From the NCBI GenBank assembly GCA_035528235.1, contig DATKZB010000128.1, positions 1 to 6,358 on the forward strand: a stretch of DNA of 6,358 nucleotides, in the 5' to 3' direction. Both the position numbers and the translations under genes were made by a program. A model generated the notes under the pieces. That model was not told the DNA's origin. It made no database searches and was given only the letters and a program-made list of their open reading frames with translations. Of this stretch, positions 1 to 6,016 are shown piece after piece (position 1 is the first letter of the stretch; each line of letters starts with the position of its first letter). This DNA is from DATKZB01 sp035528235. GTDB taxonomy: Bacteria; Planctomycetota; Phycisphaerae; FEN-1346.

Positions 1-88
1 GGTACCGGCCGGCAGGGCCGTTTTCTTAAACCATCGTTCCGGGGTCCCCCTGCCCCCCTCGGCCCGGCCGAAAGGCGTCCAAGGCGAG

Positions 89-120
89 ATTCTTCGGCCC
101 CGCAAGCGGGGCCTTAGAAT
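89..120. repeat. REP-like palindrome with nested stem
   Basis: A two-level inverted repeat: an outer ATTCT (89-93) pairs with AGAAT (116-120), and an inner 7-bp perfect stem GGCCCCG (96-102) pairs with CGGGGCC (107-113) around a CAAG loop. There is no downstream T-tract, so it is not a classical intrinsic terminator. An outer ATTCT/AGAAT around a GC-rich hairpin resembles a dispersed intergenic repeat I recall from many environmental bacterial genomes; that resemblance is memory, not a search. It lies between whatever gene ends to the left and the leader of the GH50-type gene. Confidence 0.6.
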
Positions 121-160
121 GACAGCCCTCAGAGTTCGGGCCGCACATCACGCAATTGGT

Positions 161-189
161 TTGACTTGGCCTTCCCAAGGAGATAACAG
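161..189 (+). promoter_or_regulatory. weak candidate sigma70 promoter for the GH50-type gene
   Basis: TTGACT at 161-166 is a 5/6 match to the -35 consensus. Two -10 options follow: TAACAG (184-189, 17-nt spacer, 3/6) or GATAAC (182-187, 15-nt spacer, 4/6). Neither is strong and both overlap the AAGGAG-like sequence at 177-182. If the 17-nt version is used, transcription would begin at about the upstream ATG (196), which would favour the GTG at 250 as the translation start. Confidence 0.25.
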
Positions 190-237
190 GGGGCCATGAC
201 CGGCCGGGGCCGCGCCGTGGCCGATTGCCCCCGTAGC

Positions 238-242
238 GGAGG
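238..242 (+). promoter_or_regulatory. ribosome binding site that decides the GH50 start
   Basis: GGAGG lies 7 nt upstream of the GTG at 250. This start places the hydrophobic signal segment near the N-terminus. The competing in-frame ATG at 196 has AAGGAG at 177-182, 13 nt away, which is longer than usual. Confidence 0.6.
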
Positions 243-249
243 ACCTGCC

Positions 250-2370
250 GTGAACGCAACCGCGTCCGTGTGTCCTGCGGCGCTGGCGGCCGTCATCGTC
301 GTGGCGGCGGGCTTGGCGACCTGCCGGGCCGCCGAGCCCCAGAAAGTCCTGTTCGATTTCGGCGCCGGGTTCGACTTCGCCAAGGTCTCCGCCACAGACT
401 GCAAGGTCAGCCAGACCAAGCGCGACGGCGGCTCGGCACTCGCCCTGGCCACGGGCCACTCGCAGCCGTGGCCGGGCGTCACACTCAAGGCGCCCGCCGG
501 CGAGTGGGACCTGGAGACGTTCGAGCGGATCGAACTGGACGTCGCCAACACCGGCAAGAACCCCGTGGTCGTCCATTGCCGCGTCGACAACACGGGCGCC
601 GACGGCGTCAACCACTGCAACACCGAGCACGTGGCGCTGGGCGTGGGCGAGCGCGGCACGCTGAAGGTGCGGTTCAACCGCAAGCCCGCCGCGCTGAAAG
701 GCGTGAAACTCTTCGGCATGCGCGGTTACCCGGTGGACCAGGGCGGAGCGGGCACGATCGACCCGTCGAAGATCGTCGGCTTGGTCATCTTCGTGGCCCA
801 GCCGGGGGAGGACCACGCCTTCGAGGTGGCCGCCATCCGCGCCGCCGGGGCCACCGCGCCGCCCGAGAAGCCCACGTTGACGGCCGAGACGTTCTTCCCC
901 CTCATCGACACCTTCGGCCAGTACATCCACCGCGACTGGCCCGGCAAGACGCACTCGATGGAGGAACTGGCCGCGGCCCGCGAGGCCGAGGCCAAAGACC
1001 TCGCGGCCCACGCCGGCCCGCCCGACTGGGACAAGTACGGCGGCTGGAAAGACGGTCCGCAACTGAAGGTCACCGGCCACTTCTACCCCGCCCAATACGA
1101 CGGCCGGTGGTGGCTGGTGGACCCCGAGGGGCACCTCTTCTTCTCGCACGGCATCGATTGCGTCAACGAGAACACCGACACGCCCATCGACGAGCGCCAG
1201 GCGTGGTTCCAGGACTTTCCCGGCGACCGGCCCGACTTCAAGGAGTTCTTCGGCCAGGCCCAGCCGCTCAAGGGGCACTACGCGGGCCGGCGCGTCCGGA
1301 CGTTCAACTTCGGCGGCGCCAACCTGAAACGCAAGTACGGCCAGGAGTGGCACAAGGCCGCGGCCGACGTGGCCCACCGGCGACTGCGATCGTGGGGCAT
1401 GAACACCATCGCCAACTGGTCCGACTCGCGGATCTACCTCCAGAAGAAAACGCCATACTGCGCGTCGGTGTGGTTCTCGAGCCCGCCCATCCGCGGCAGC
1501 GAAGGGTACTGGGGCCAGTTCAAGGACCCGTTCGACCCCGCCTTTGCCGCCAACCTGAAGGCACGCATGGCCCTGGAAGCGGGCAAGACCGCCGGCGACC
1601 CGATGTGCCTGGGGTACTTCGTCGACAACGAGATCGCCTGGGGCGACGACACGAGCCTGACCGTAGCGTCGCTGGCCTCGCCGGCCGACCAGGCCGCGAA
1701 GAAGGCCTTCCTGGCCGACCTCCGGGCCAAGTACGGCCGCATCGAGAAACTCAACGACGTCTGGGGCACCTCGCACGCCTCCTGGGACGCCCTGGCCCAG
1801 AGCACGACCCCGCCCGACAAGAAACGGGCCGCCGCCGACCTGGGCGCGTTCTACACCCGCGTGGCCGAGCAGTACTTCACCGTGTGCCGCGACGCCGTCA
1901 AGGCCGTCGCCCCGAACAACCTGTACCTGGGGTGCCGCTTCGCCTGGGTGAACAACCGGGCCGCGGCGGCGGGGGCCAGGTTCTGCGACGTCGTCAGTTA
2001 CAACCTCTACCGCCGCAGCGTGGACGACTTCCGGATGCCGGGGGGGCTGGACATGCCGGTCATCATCGGCGAGTTCCACTTCGGGGCGCTCGATCGCGGC
2101 ATGTTCCACACGGGCCTGGTGCCGGTGACCGACCAGCAGGCCCGGGCCGAGGTGTACAAGGCGTACGTGGGCGGGGCCGTCGAGAACCCCCAGATCGTCG
2201 GCACCCACTGGTTCAAGTACCAGGACGAGTCCACCACCGGCCGGCCGTACGACGAGGAGAACTACCAGATCGGGTTCCTCGACGTCTGCGACCGCCCCTA
2301 CCCCGAGACCATCGCCGCCTGCCGCCAGGTGGGCTATCGCATGTACGAGCCGGGCCCGAAGGCGAAGTAG
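250..2370 (+). CDS. secreted GH50 / beta-agarase-like glycoside hydrolase
   Basis: Probably a retaining glycoside hydrolase of clan GH-A, family GH50, whose known members cleave agarose beta-1,4 bonds; the true substrate here is unknown. From the GTG start it is 706 aa. Residues 1-28 form a signal peptide with a hydrophobic core at 10-24; LATC (22-25) is a weak lipobox, so a lipoprotein is possible. Residues about 32-197 look like a beta-rich CBM-like module, as in characterised GH50 agarases. A linker and the segment FGQYIHRDWPGKTHS follow, and the barrel begins near VTGHFYP (274). E461 in GYFVDNEIAWG fits the acid/base and E608 in IIGEFHFGALDRG fits the nucleophile; WFKYQDESTTGRPYDEENY is the typical C-terminal signature. 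Length and order fit an intact enzyme. An ATG at 196 would add 18 residues with more positive charge. The gene stands alone on the plus strand and converges on the NTPase gene. The family call comes from remembered motifs: confident for GH-A, fairly confident for GH50, not for agar as substrate. Confidence 0.82.
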   Translation: MNATASVCPAALAAVIVVAAGLATCRAAEPQKVLFDFGAGFDFAKVSATDCKVSQTKRDGGSALALATGHSQPWPGVTLKAPAGEWDLETFERIELDVANTGKNPVVVHCRVDNTGADGVNHCNTEHVALGVGERGTLKVRFNRKPAALKGVKLFGMRGYPVDQGGAGTIDPSKIVGLVIFVAQPGEDHAFEVAAIRAAGATAPPEKPTLTAETFFPLIDTFGQYIHRDWPGKTHSMEELAAAREAEAKDLAAHAGPPDWDKYGGWKDGPQLKVTGHFYPAQYDGRWWLVDPEGHLFFSHGIDCVNENTDTPIDERQAWFQDFPGDRPDFKEFFGQAQPLKGHYAGRRVRTFNFGGANLKRKYGQEWHKAAADVAHRRLRSWGMNTIANWSDSRIYLQKKTPYCASVWFSSPPIRGSEGYWGQFKDPFDPAFAANLKARMALEAGKTAGDPMCLGYFVDNEIAWGDDTSLTVASLASPADQAAKKAFLADLRAKYGRIEKLNDVWGTSHASWDALAQSTTPPDKKRAAADLGAFYTRVAEQYFTVCRDAVKAVAPNNLYLGCRFAWVNNRAAAAGARFCDVVSYNLYRRSVDDFRMPGGLDMPVIIGEFHFGALDRGMFHTGLVPVTDQQARAEVYKAYVGGAVENPQIVGTHWFKYQDESTTGRPYDEENYQIGFLDVCDRPYPETIAACRQVGYRMYEPGPKAK

Positions 2371-2384
2371 GCACGGGGCGACAG

Positions 2385-2446
2385 GTGCCACTGGCTGCTT
2401 GCAGCCAGTGCCTCCAGAACACTGGCGGACAAGCCGCCAGTGGCAC
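2385..2446. repeat. cruciform repeat of two tandem hairpins between convergent genes
   Basis: Outer 11-bp perfect inverted repeats GTGCCACTGGC (2385-2395) and GCCAGTGGCAC (2436-2446) enclose two hairpins. Hairpin 1 is CACTGGCTGC (2389-2398) with GCAGCCAGTG (2401-2410). Hairpin 2 is CACTGGCGG (2420-2428), loop ACAAG, then CCGCCAGTG (2434-2442). Single strands can therefore fold either as two small hairpins or as one long one. It starts 15 bp after the GH50 stop and ends 19 bp before the NTPase stop, so it could act as a shared transcription barrier, although there is no T-tract on either strand. It resembles a dispersed repeat of planctomycete-type genomes. Confidence 0.75.
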
Positions 2447-2465
2447 CCGCTGCGCATCGCAACGA

Positions 2466-3029
2466 TCACTCGTCCGGGTGGTCGGCGACGGTTGGGCCTT
2501 GCCCGAGCAGTTTCAGCACGCGGTCGATGGCCTGTGCGTCGCCGGCGGCCACGCGCTGGGGAGCCCACCGCGCGTACAGGCGGGCTACGTCGTCCGAGAG
2601 TTCCTCGCGGACCACGAGCAGGACCGTTCCCGTGGAAATCGCGAGCAGCCCGTCGACCGCGACCCGCCATCCGGCGCCGCGGAGTTCGAGGGGACCGAAT
2701 TCGTCCACGACGACCAGGGCCGCCGACCGGACGGCATCCGCGCCGAGCGCTGCACGGCCGAAGTCCAGCCCGTCGGGGTGGAAGGTGAACCGGCCCGCGT
2801 CGCCCTCGCCGCCCTCGACCCACCGGGCCAGCGGTCGGCTCCGGCCCGTCGCCACGTCCACCGCGTCGAAGCCTGCGAGGAGGTCGTCGCGATAGATGGC
2901 CGGGGCCAGGAGGCCCGCCACCGCGAATCCCCGGCCGGTCGCCGCTTCAACCAGCCGCGCGAGCGCCGTGGTCTTGCCGGAGTGTTTGGGGCCGACCCAG
3001 AGCACGACCTTCGCGGGCGGTGAGTCCAT
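2466..3029 (-). CDS. THEP1-like P-loop nucleoside-triphosphatase
   Basis: A 187-aa cytoplasmic P-loop NTPase. Walker A is GPKHSGKTT (13-21, K19 and T20) and Walker B is LVVVDEFGPLEL (105-116, D109 E110). The DE-hydrophobic-GPLEL string after a hydrophobic strand is the signature I associate with the NTPase_1/THEP1 family (PF03266, COG1618) and relatives such as DUF2478; length is also typical. Family members hydrolyse NTPs in vitro, but their cellular role is poorly known. The ATG start places the Walker A strand (VVLWVG) right at the N-terminus, as expected, although only a weak AGAGG lies upstream. It is last in the minus-strand block, 198 bp after the membrane-protein gene, with an inverted-repeat element between them, so co-transcription is uncertain. 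No promoter was recognised. The NTPase assignment is firm; the subfamily is less so. Confidence 0.85.
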   Translation of the reverse strand: MDSPPAKVVLWVGPKHSGKTTALARLVEAATGRGFAVAGLLAPAIYRDDLLAGFDAVDVATGRSRPLARWVEGGEGDAGRFTFHPDGLDFGRAALGADAVRSAALVVVDEFGPLELRGAGWRVAVDGLLAISTGTVLLVVREELSDDVARLYARWAPQRVAAGDAQAIDRVLKLLGQGPTVADHPDE

Positions 3030-3077
3030 CGGTCGGGGAACCTCTACGCAACATGGCTGTTTCGTGCTGCCTGGCGG

Positions 3078-3235
3078 CCTTCCTAGTGCTACTTTGTCAA
3101 CTCATCTCCACCGTGCGCGGCGGCCTTCCTAGGCCGCCGCGACAGGTTGCACTGCGCCAACTCGCGGTGGCCTAGGAAGGCCACCGCGCGAGTTCCAAGG
3201 GGCCCACGCCGAGTTGACAAAGTAGCACTAGAAGG
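3078..3235. repeat. MITE-like inverted-repeat element with two covarying internal hairpins
   Basis: Perfect 21-bp terminal inverted repeats lie at 3083-3103 and 3211-3231, extended by 4 bp (CCTT/AAGG) after a one-base bulge at 3082. Inside, hairpin 1 has 10-bp arms at 3116-3125 and 3132-3141 with loop TTCCTA, and hairpin 2 has 10-bp arms at 3163-3172 and 3179-3188 with loop TAGGAA. Hairpin 2 is the reverse complement of hairpin 1 except that a C-G pair became T-A on both arms, a compensatory change. Hairpin 2 also extends outwards by AACT/AGTT past a 2-nt bulge. No ORF is credible within it. The right terminus overlaps the stop codon of the membrane-protein gene. Each terminal repeat contains TTGACA, but no -10 box follows at proper spacing. 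No target duplication was identified. Confidence 0.8.
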
Positions 3236-3872
3236 GGACGGCTACGGCGACGATCCACAGGCCGGCCGTCACGAGCCACAGGCCGCCGGTCGCCAGCGTC
3301 GCGCGGCGAGGCAGCAGGGCGAGCGGCCTGGACGCCAGGGTCTCGCCAAGCCGGGCAGCCAGGGGAACGGCGATCGCGGCGCCCGCGGCCGCCAGGGTCC
3401 CGCCGATGCCCACGTGACTCAGCACGCGGGGCAGCCCGTCGCGGGCCCAGTACTCGTAGCGGAACACGTACGTGATGAGCACGGCGAAGAGGGCGAAACC
3501 CAGGTAGGCCGACCCCGCCCCCACCAGCGCGTTCTTGAGCGCCCGTCTGCCCGCGCCGAGCCACTCACGGCCCGCCGCCAGGAGCACGACGTCGTACGCC
3601 ACGCCCAGCAGAAAGATGCCCAGCAGATGGCAGGCCCAGAACGGGGCGTTCGCGAACTTGAACAACATGGCGCACGCAGCGATCAGCGTCGAGAGCCCCG
3701 GCCGCGGGCAGACGACCCGCGCCACCGTCAACACGGCCAAGGCGATGACCGCCAACGGCGCGGCCGCATGGGGCACATCGGCACGGTACAGCAGGCCGCC
3801 CAGGGCCGCCTCGGCCAGGCCCCACACGCTGCCGAAGAACAGGACCGTCAACGCGACGTTTCGCTTGGTCAC
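3228..3872 (-). CDS. polytopic inner-membrane protein of unknown function
   Basis: A 214-aa, very hydrophobic protein with six or seven predicted membrane helices at about residues 6-28, 36-54, 60-76, 82-101, 113-137, 150-172 and 193-213, with short Arg-containing loops. I do not recognise the family with confidence. The N-terminal SVWGLAEAALGG and the small compact size recall S-component-like substrate-binding membrane proteins of ECF transporters, but this is a weak impression. The start is GTG, with AAGGGGG directly overlapping the TGA of the upstream PEP-CTERM-like gene 13 bp away, so translational coupling is likely. The last codons read VPF then TAG, and the TAG lies inside the right terminal repeat of the adjacent element, so the original C-terminus may have been altered. 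No cofactor or catalytic motif is visible. Confidence 0.75.
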   Translation of the reverse strand: MTKRNVALTVLFFGSVWGLAEAALGGLLYRADVPHAAAPLAVIALAVLTVARVVCPRPGLSTLIAACAMLFKFANAPFWACHLLGIFLLGVAYDVVLLAAGREWLGAGRRALKNALVGAGSAYLGFALFAVLITYVFRYEYWARDGLPRVLSHVGIGGTLAAAGAAIAVPLAARLGETLASRPLALLPRRATLATGGLWLVTAGLWIVAVAVPF

Positions 3873-3885
3873 CGCACGTCCCCCT

Positions 3886-4749
3886 TCAGCGGCGGGACGC
3901 CCGTCGCCCCCGCCGCCAGGCCCGGCCCAATCCTAGCACAACCAGGCCGACGTTCAAGAGGGCGATGGTCGATGGGTCGGGGACCACCAGGTCGGCCGAC
4001 GACGTGGTCAGCAACTGGTAGTAGTCCCACCCGCTGGTGTCGCGCAGGCGGGTGTACTGCTCGAGGATGCCGGTCACGCTGTCGAAGTGCTGCCCGACGG
4101 ACACGTCGGGGTGGTACAGGTAACCGGCGTCGACGTTGAGGTAATCGGTGGCCCAGACGTCGCCCGCCTGATTGTGCAGGCTATAGTTGTCTTCGGCCTT
4201 GCCCAGGTCCATGGCCGTGACCGCGACGTCGCTTATCGTCAGCCACATGCCCTCGTACGGCTCGGCATCGTGATCGGCCACGAGCCAGAAATCCGTGGGG
4301 CCCTCGGTCGGGGCGGCGATCTGGGCCATGGCAACCGCCAGCGGCGCCGGCACGGCATGGCCCGTACTCTCGATGACATAGCCGGGGCTGTTGGCGGCGT
4401 CGTAGTTCAGGATCGTGTTGCCGCGATACTCCTCGACCAGGACGTTCGTCAGCGACAGCCAGTCGCCCACCGAGACGCTGCTGACCAGTGCGGCGGTCCA
4501 GTCCTTGACCCAGACGGCCCCCCAGCCGTCGGGATGGGCCGGGTCCTGGAGGTACAGCCTCGGCAGCGTCTCATTGGACTTGTGCGTGACGACGCCGCCC
4601 AGACAGTCCACCAGGTTGCCGTCCTGGGCGCTGTTGCCGGCGGGATCGGCGGTGTACTGGATGTCGTAGATCGAGAGCGGCTGGGCGGCGGCCGCACCGC
4701 CGGCTCCGCACACCACAATGAGCGCAAACAGGATGACGCGACGCGACAT
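3886..4749 (-). CDS. secreted protein with PEP-CTERM-like sorting tail, probable OB-fold domains
   Basis: 287 aa from the ATG at 4749, chosen because GGGGAGGG sits 6 nt upstream and a signal peptide begins at once; a longer reading to 4926 would translate the promoter and tandem repeats. Residues 1-22 are a signal peptide (MSRR, hydrophobic core, AAAA). Residues about 26-130 (IYDIQYT, LYLQDP, VGDWLSLTNVLVEEYRG) and 150-253 (GMWLTISDV, SVTGILEQY) look like two beta-rich, OB-fold-like units of the kind found at the front of some secreted nucleases; no nuclease domain follows. The tail has VPDPST (256-261), a membrane helix (262-276) and an Arg-rich end (277-287), which is the PEP-CTERM layout with PDP in place of PEP. 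Such tails are thought to be processed by exosortase and direct proteins to the cell surface or matrix. No exosortase is in the window. Function is otherwise unknown. It has its own strong promoter. Confidence 0.85.
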   Translation of the reverse strand: MSRRVILFALIVVCGAGGAAAAQPLSIYDIQYTADPAGNSAQDGNLVDCLGGVVTHKSNETLPRLYLQDPAHPDGWGAVWVKDWTAALVSSVSVGDWLSLTNVLVEEYRGNTILNYDAANSPGYVIESTGHAVPAPLAVAMAQIAAPTEGPTDFWLVADHDAEPYEGMWLTISDVAVTAMDLGKAEDNYSLHNQAGDVWATDYLNVDAGYLYHPDVSVGQHFDSVTGILEQYTRLRDTSGWDYYQLLTTSSADLVVPDPSTIALLNVGLVVLGLGRAWRRGRRASRR

Positions 4750-4783
4750 CGGTTTCCCTCCCCTCGGGCGTGATGCTCTCGGG

Positions 4784-4812
4784 AGTATAGCGCAGAACTC
4801 CCGGTCTGTCAA
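4784..4812 (-). promoter_or_regulatory. near-consensus sigma70 promoter for the PEP-CTERM-like gene
   Basis: On the minus strand TTGACA (4812-4807, 6/6) is followed by exactly 17 nt and TATACT (4789-4784, 5/6). Transcription would start near 4777, giving a leader of about 28 nt before the ATG at 4749. It stands out as AT-rich in GC-rich surroundings and implies that this gene and the coupled membrane-protein gene are expressed independently of galE. Confidence 0.8.
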
Positions 4813-4850
4813 ATGGGGTTGCCGGGCGGGAGGTAGTAAGCGCCCGGGCG

Positions 4851-4885
4851 CCGAAATCCGAAATCTGAAATCCGCAATCCGAAAT
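4851..4885. repeat. five tandem copies of a 7-mer (CCGAAAT)
   Basis: Reads CCGAAAT, CCGAAAT, CTGAAAT, CCGCAAT, CCGAAAT on the plus strand: three perfect copies and two with one substitution each. It ends 4 bp from the galE stop codon (TGA at 4892-4890). AT-rich 7-mer arrays of this kind are, from memory, frequent between genes in planctomycete and other environmental genomes, where they are sometimes mistranslated as low-complexity protein. The remainder of the gap (4750-4850) holds the promoter and ribosome site of the next gene. Confidence 0.85.
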
Positions 4886-4889
4886 CGTT

Positions 4890-5870
4890 TCAGTCGCCGT
4901 AGCCGTCGGGGTGGGCGACGTGCCATTGCCAGGCCGTCTCGATGATGCTCTCAAGCGAGGGGAACTCGGGCTTCCACGCCAGGTCGCGGATGATCTTCTT
5001 GCTCGAGGCCACCAGGTCGGGCGGGTCGCCCGGGCGGCGGGGCGTCTCGACGGCCCGGATGGGCCGGCCCGTCACGCGCCGGGCCGCCTCGATGACCTCG
5101 CGGACCGAGTATCCGCTGCCGTTGCCCAGGTTGAAGGCGAGGCCCTTGCCGGGCTCGATGGCCTCCATCGCCAGGATGTGGGCCTGGGCCAGGTCGTACA
5201 CGTGGATGTAGTCGCGGACGCACGTGCCGTCGGGCGTCGGATAATCGGTGCCGAAGATGGCGACGCTCTCTCTCTGGCCCAGCGCCGCCTCCAGGACGAT
5301 GGGCACCAGGTGGGTCTCGGGGTCGTGGTCCTCTCCGATGGCGGCGTCGGGGGCCGCCCCGGCCGCGTTGAAGTACCGAAGCGCCGCATACCCCAGTCCG
5401 TACGCCTGGGCGTAGTCGCGGAGGGCGTGCTCGAAATCGAGTTTCGTCTGGCCGTACGGGTTGATGGGCGCCTGCGGATGGTCCTCAGGGATAGGCACCA
5501 CCGACGGCACGCCGTACGTGGCGGCGCTCGAGGAAAAGACGATGCGGCCGACGCCGGCCTTGCGCATGGACGCCAGCAGCCTCAGGCTCGCGACGACGTT
5601 GTTGAAGTAGTACTTCTCGGGGTGTTCCACGCTCTCGCCGACGTAACAGTGCGCCGCAAAGTGCATGACGCAGTCCCATCCGTCGGCGAGTCCTTCGACG
5701 AGTCGCCGCTCGTCGGCCAGGTCGCCCACGAAAAGGGTCTCGGCCGGCACGGCGGCGCGGTGCCCCTCGGAGAGGTTGTCGTACACGCGGACGCGGTGCC
5801 CCGCCTCCAGGAGCAGCCGGACGACGTGGCTCCCGATGTACCCCGCCCCGCCCGTCACAAGAACGTTCAT
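4890..5870 (-). CDS. galE: UDP-glucose 4-epimerase
   Basis: Interconverts UDP-glucose and UDP-galactose using bound NAD, in the Leloir pathway and in supplying UDP-galactose for glycan synthesis; cytoplasmic. 326 aa, close to the usual ~330-340. The Rossmann NAD site is TGGAGYIGSH (6-15), D31 ends the second strand, FAAHCYVGES follows at 71-80, and FSSSAATYG (112-120) supplies catalytic S115. Y139 and K143 form YxxxK in NPYGQTK, and RYFNAAGA (165-172) and VRDYIHVYDLAQAH (218-231) are typical GalE strings. The position matching E. coli Y299 is L286, so a bulky Tyr does not gate the substrate pocket; specificity for N-acetylated sugars cannot be judged from this alone. The ATG start has GGGAGG 10 nt upstream. 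It is preceded by its own promoter and followed after 140 bp by an independently promoted gene. It appears intact. Confidence 0.95.
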   Translation of the reverse strand: MNVLVTGGAGYIGSHVVRLLLEAGHRVRVYDNLSEGHRAAVPAETLFVGDLADERRLVEGLADGWDCVMHFAAHCYVGESVEHPEKYYFNNVVASLRLLASMRKAGVGRIVFSSSAATYGVPSVVPIPEDHPQAPINPYGQTKLDFEHALRDYAQAYGLGYAALRYFNAAGAAPDAAIGEDHDPETHLVPIVLEAALGQRESVAIFGTDYPTPDGTCVRDYIHVYDLAQAHILAMEAIEPGKGLAFNLGNGSGYSVREVIEAARRVTGRPIRAVETPRRPGDPPDLVASSKKIIRDLAWKPEFPSLESIIETAWQWHVAHPDGYGD

Positions 5871-5938
5871 GGTCGTCGGTCCTCCCGCATCCGTCGCCCG
5901 GGCCGAACGGCGCGGCCGGGGCGGCTCGTGAGGGGGGC

Positions 5939-5967
5939 ATTATAGAGAGGGGCCGCAGCGCCGCCAA
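5939..5967 (-). promoter_or_regulatory. sigma70 promoter for galE
   Basis: On the minus strand TTGGCG (5967-5962, 4/6) is followed by a 17-nt spacer and a perfect TATAAT (5944-5939). Transcription would begin near 5932, leaving a leader of about 62 nt before the ATG at 5870. The TATAAT is isolated in very GC-rich sequence, which strengthens the call despite the imperfect -35. Confidence 0.7.
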
Positions 5968-6016
5968 GCAAAACGCCCGGTCGCTTGCCACGCGGGTGTG
6001 ACTGTTTTTTCTGGCA

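Noticed and set aside
1..6. Window begins with GGTACC, a KpnI site
   Set aside because: A six-base site can occur by chance in GC-rich DNA and says nothing reliable about cloning or origin.
3..29. Possible tail of an upstream plus-strand gene ending in TAA at 27-29
   Set aside because: Only eight codons are visible and nothing can be recognised.
148..2823. Very long open frame on the minus strand opposite the GH50-type gene
   Set aside because: The composition is a low-complexity Arg/Gly/Val/Ala shadow typical of GC-rich coding DNA, with no domain; the plus-strand gene has signal peptide, catalytic motifs and ribosome site.
270..3023. Long plus-strand open frame in another frame through the GH50-type and NTPase genes
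   Set aside because: Arg/Pro/Gly-rich, unrelated to any family, and spans the cruciform repeat and an opposing gene.
3095..3219. TTGACA boxes in both terminal repeats as outward promoters
   Set aside because: No acceptable -10 box lies 16-18 nt downstream on either side (CCGCCA and GACGGC occur there).
3147..4139. Plus-strand open frame opposite the membrane-protein and PEP-CTERM-like genes
   Set aside because: Starts inside the inverted-repeat element and is a biased-composition antisense shadow of two well-supported genes.
4750..4926. N-terminal extension of the PEP-CTERM-like protein
   Set aside because: It would translate the 7-mer array, the strong promoter and part of the galE gene; the ATG at 4749 has a ribosome site and an immediate signal peptide.
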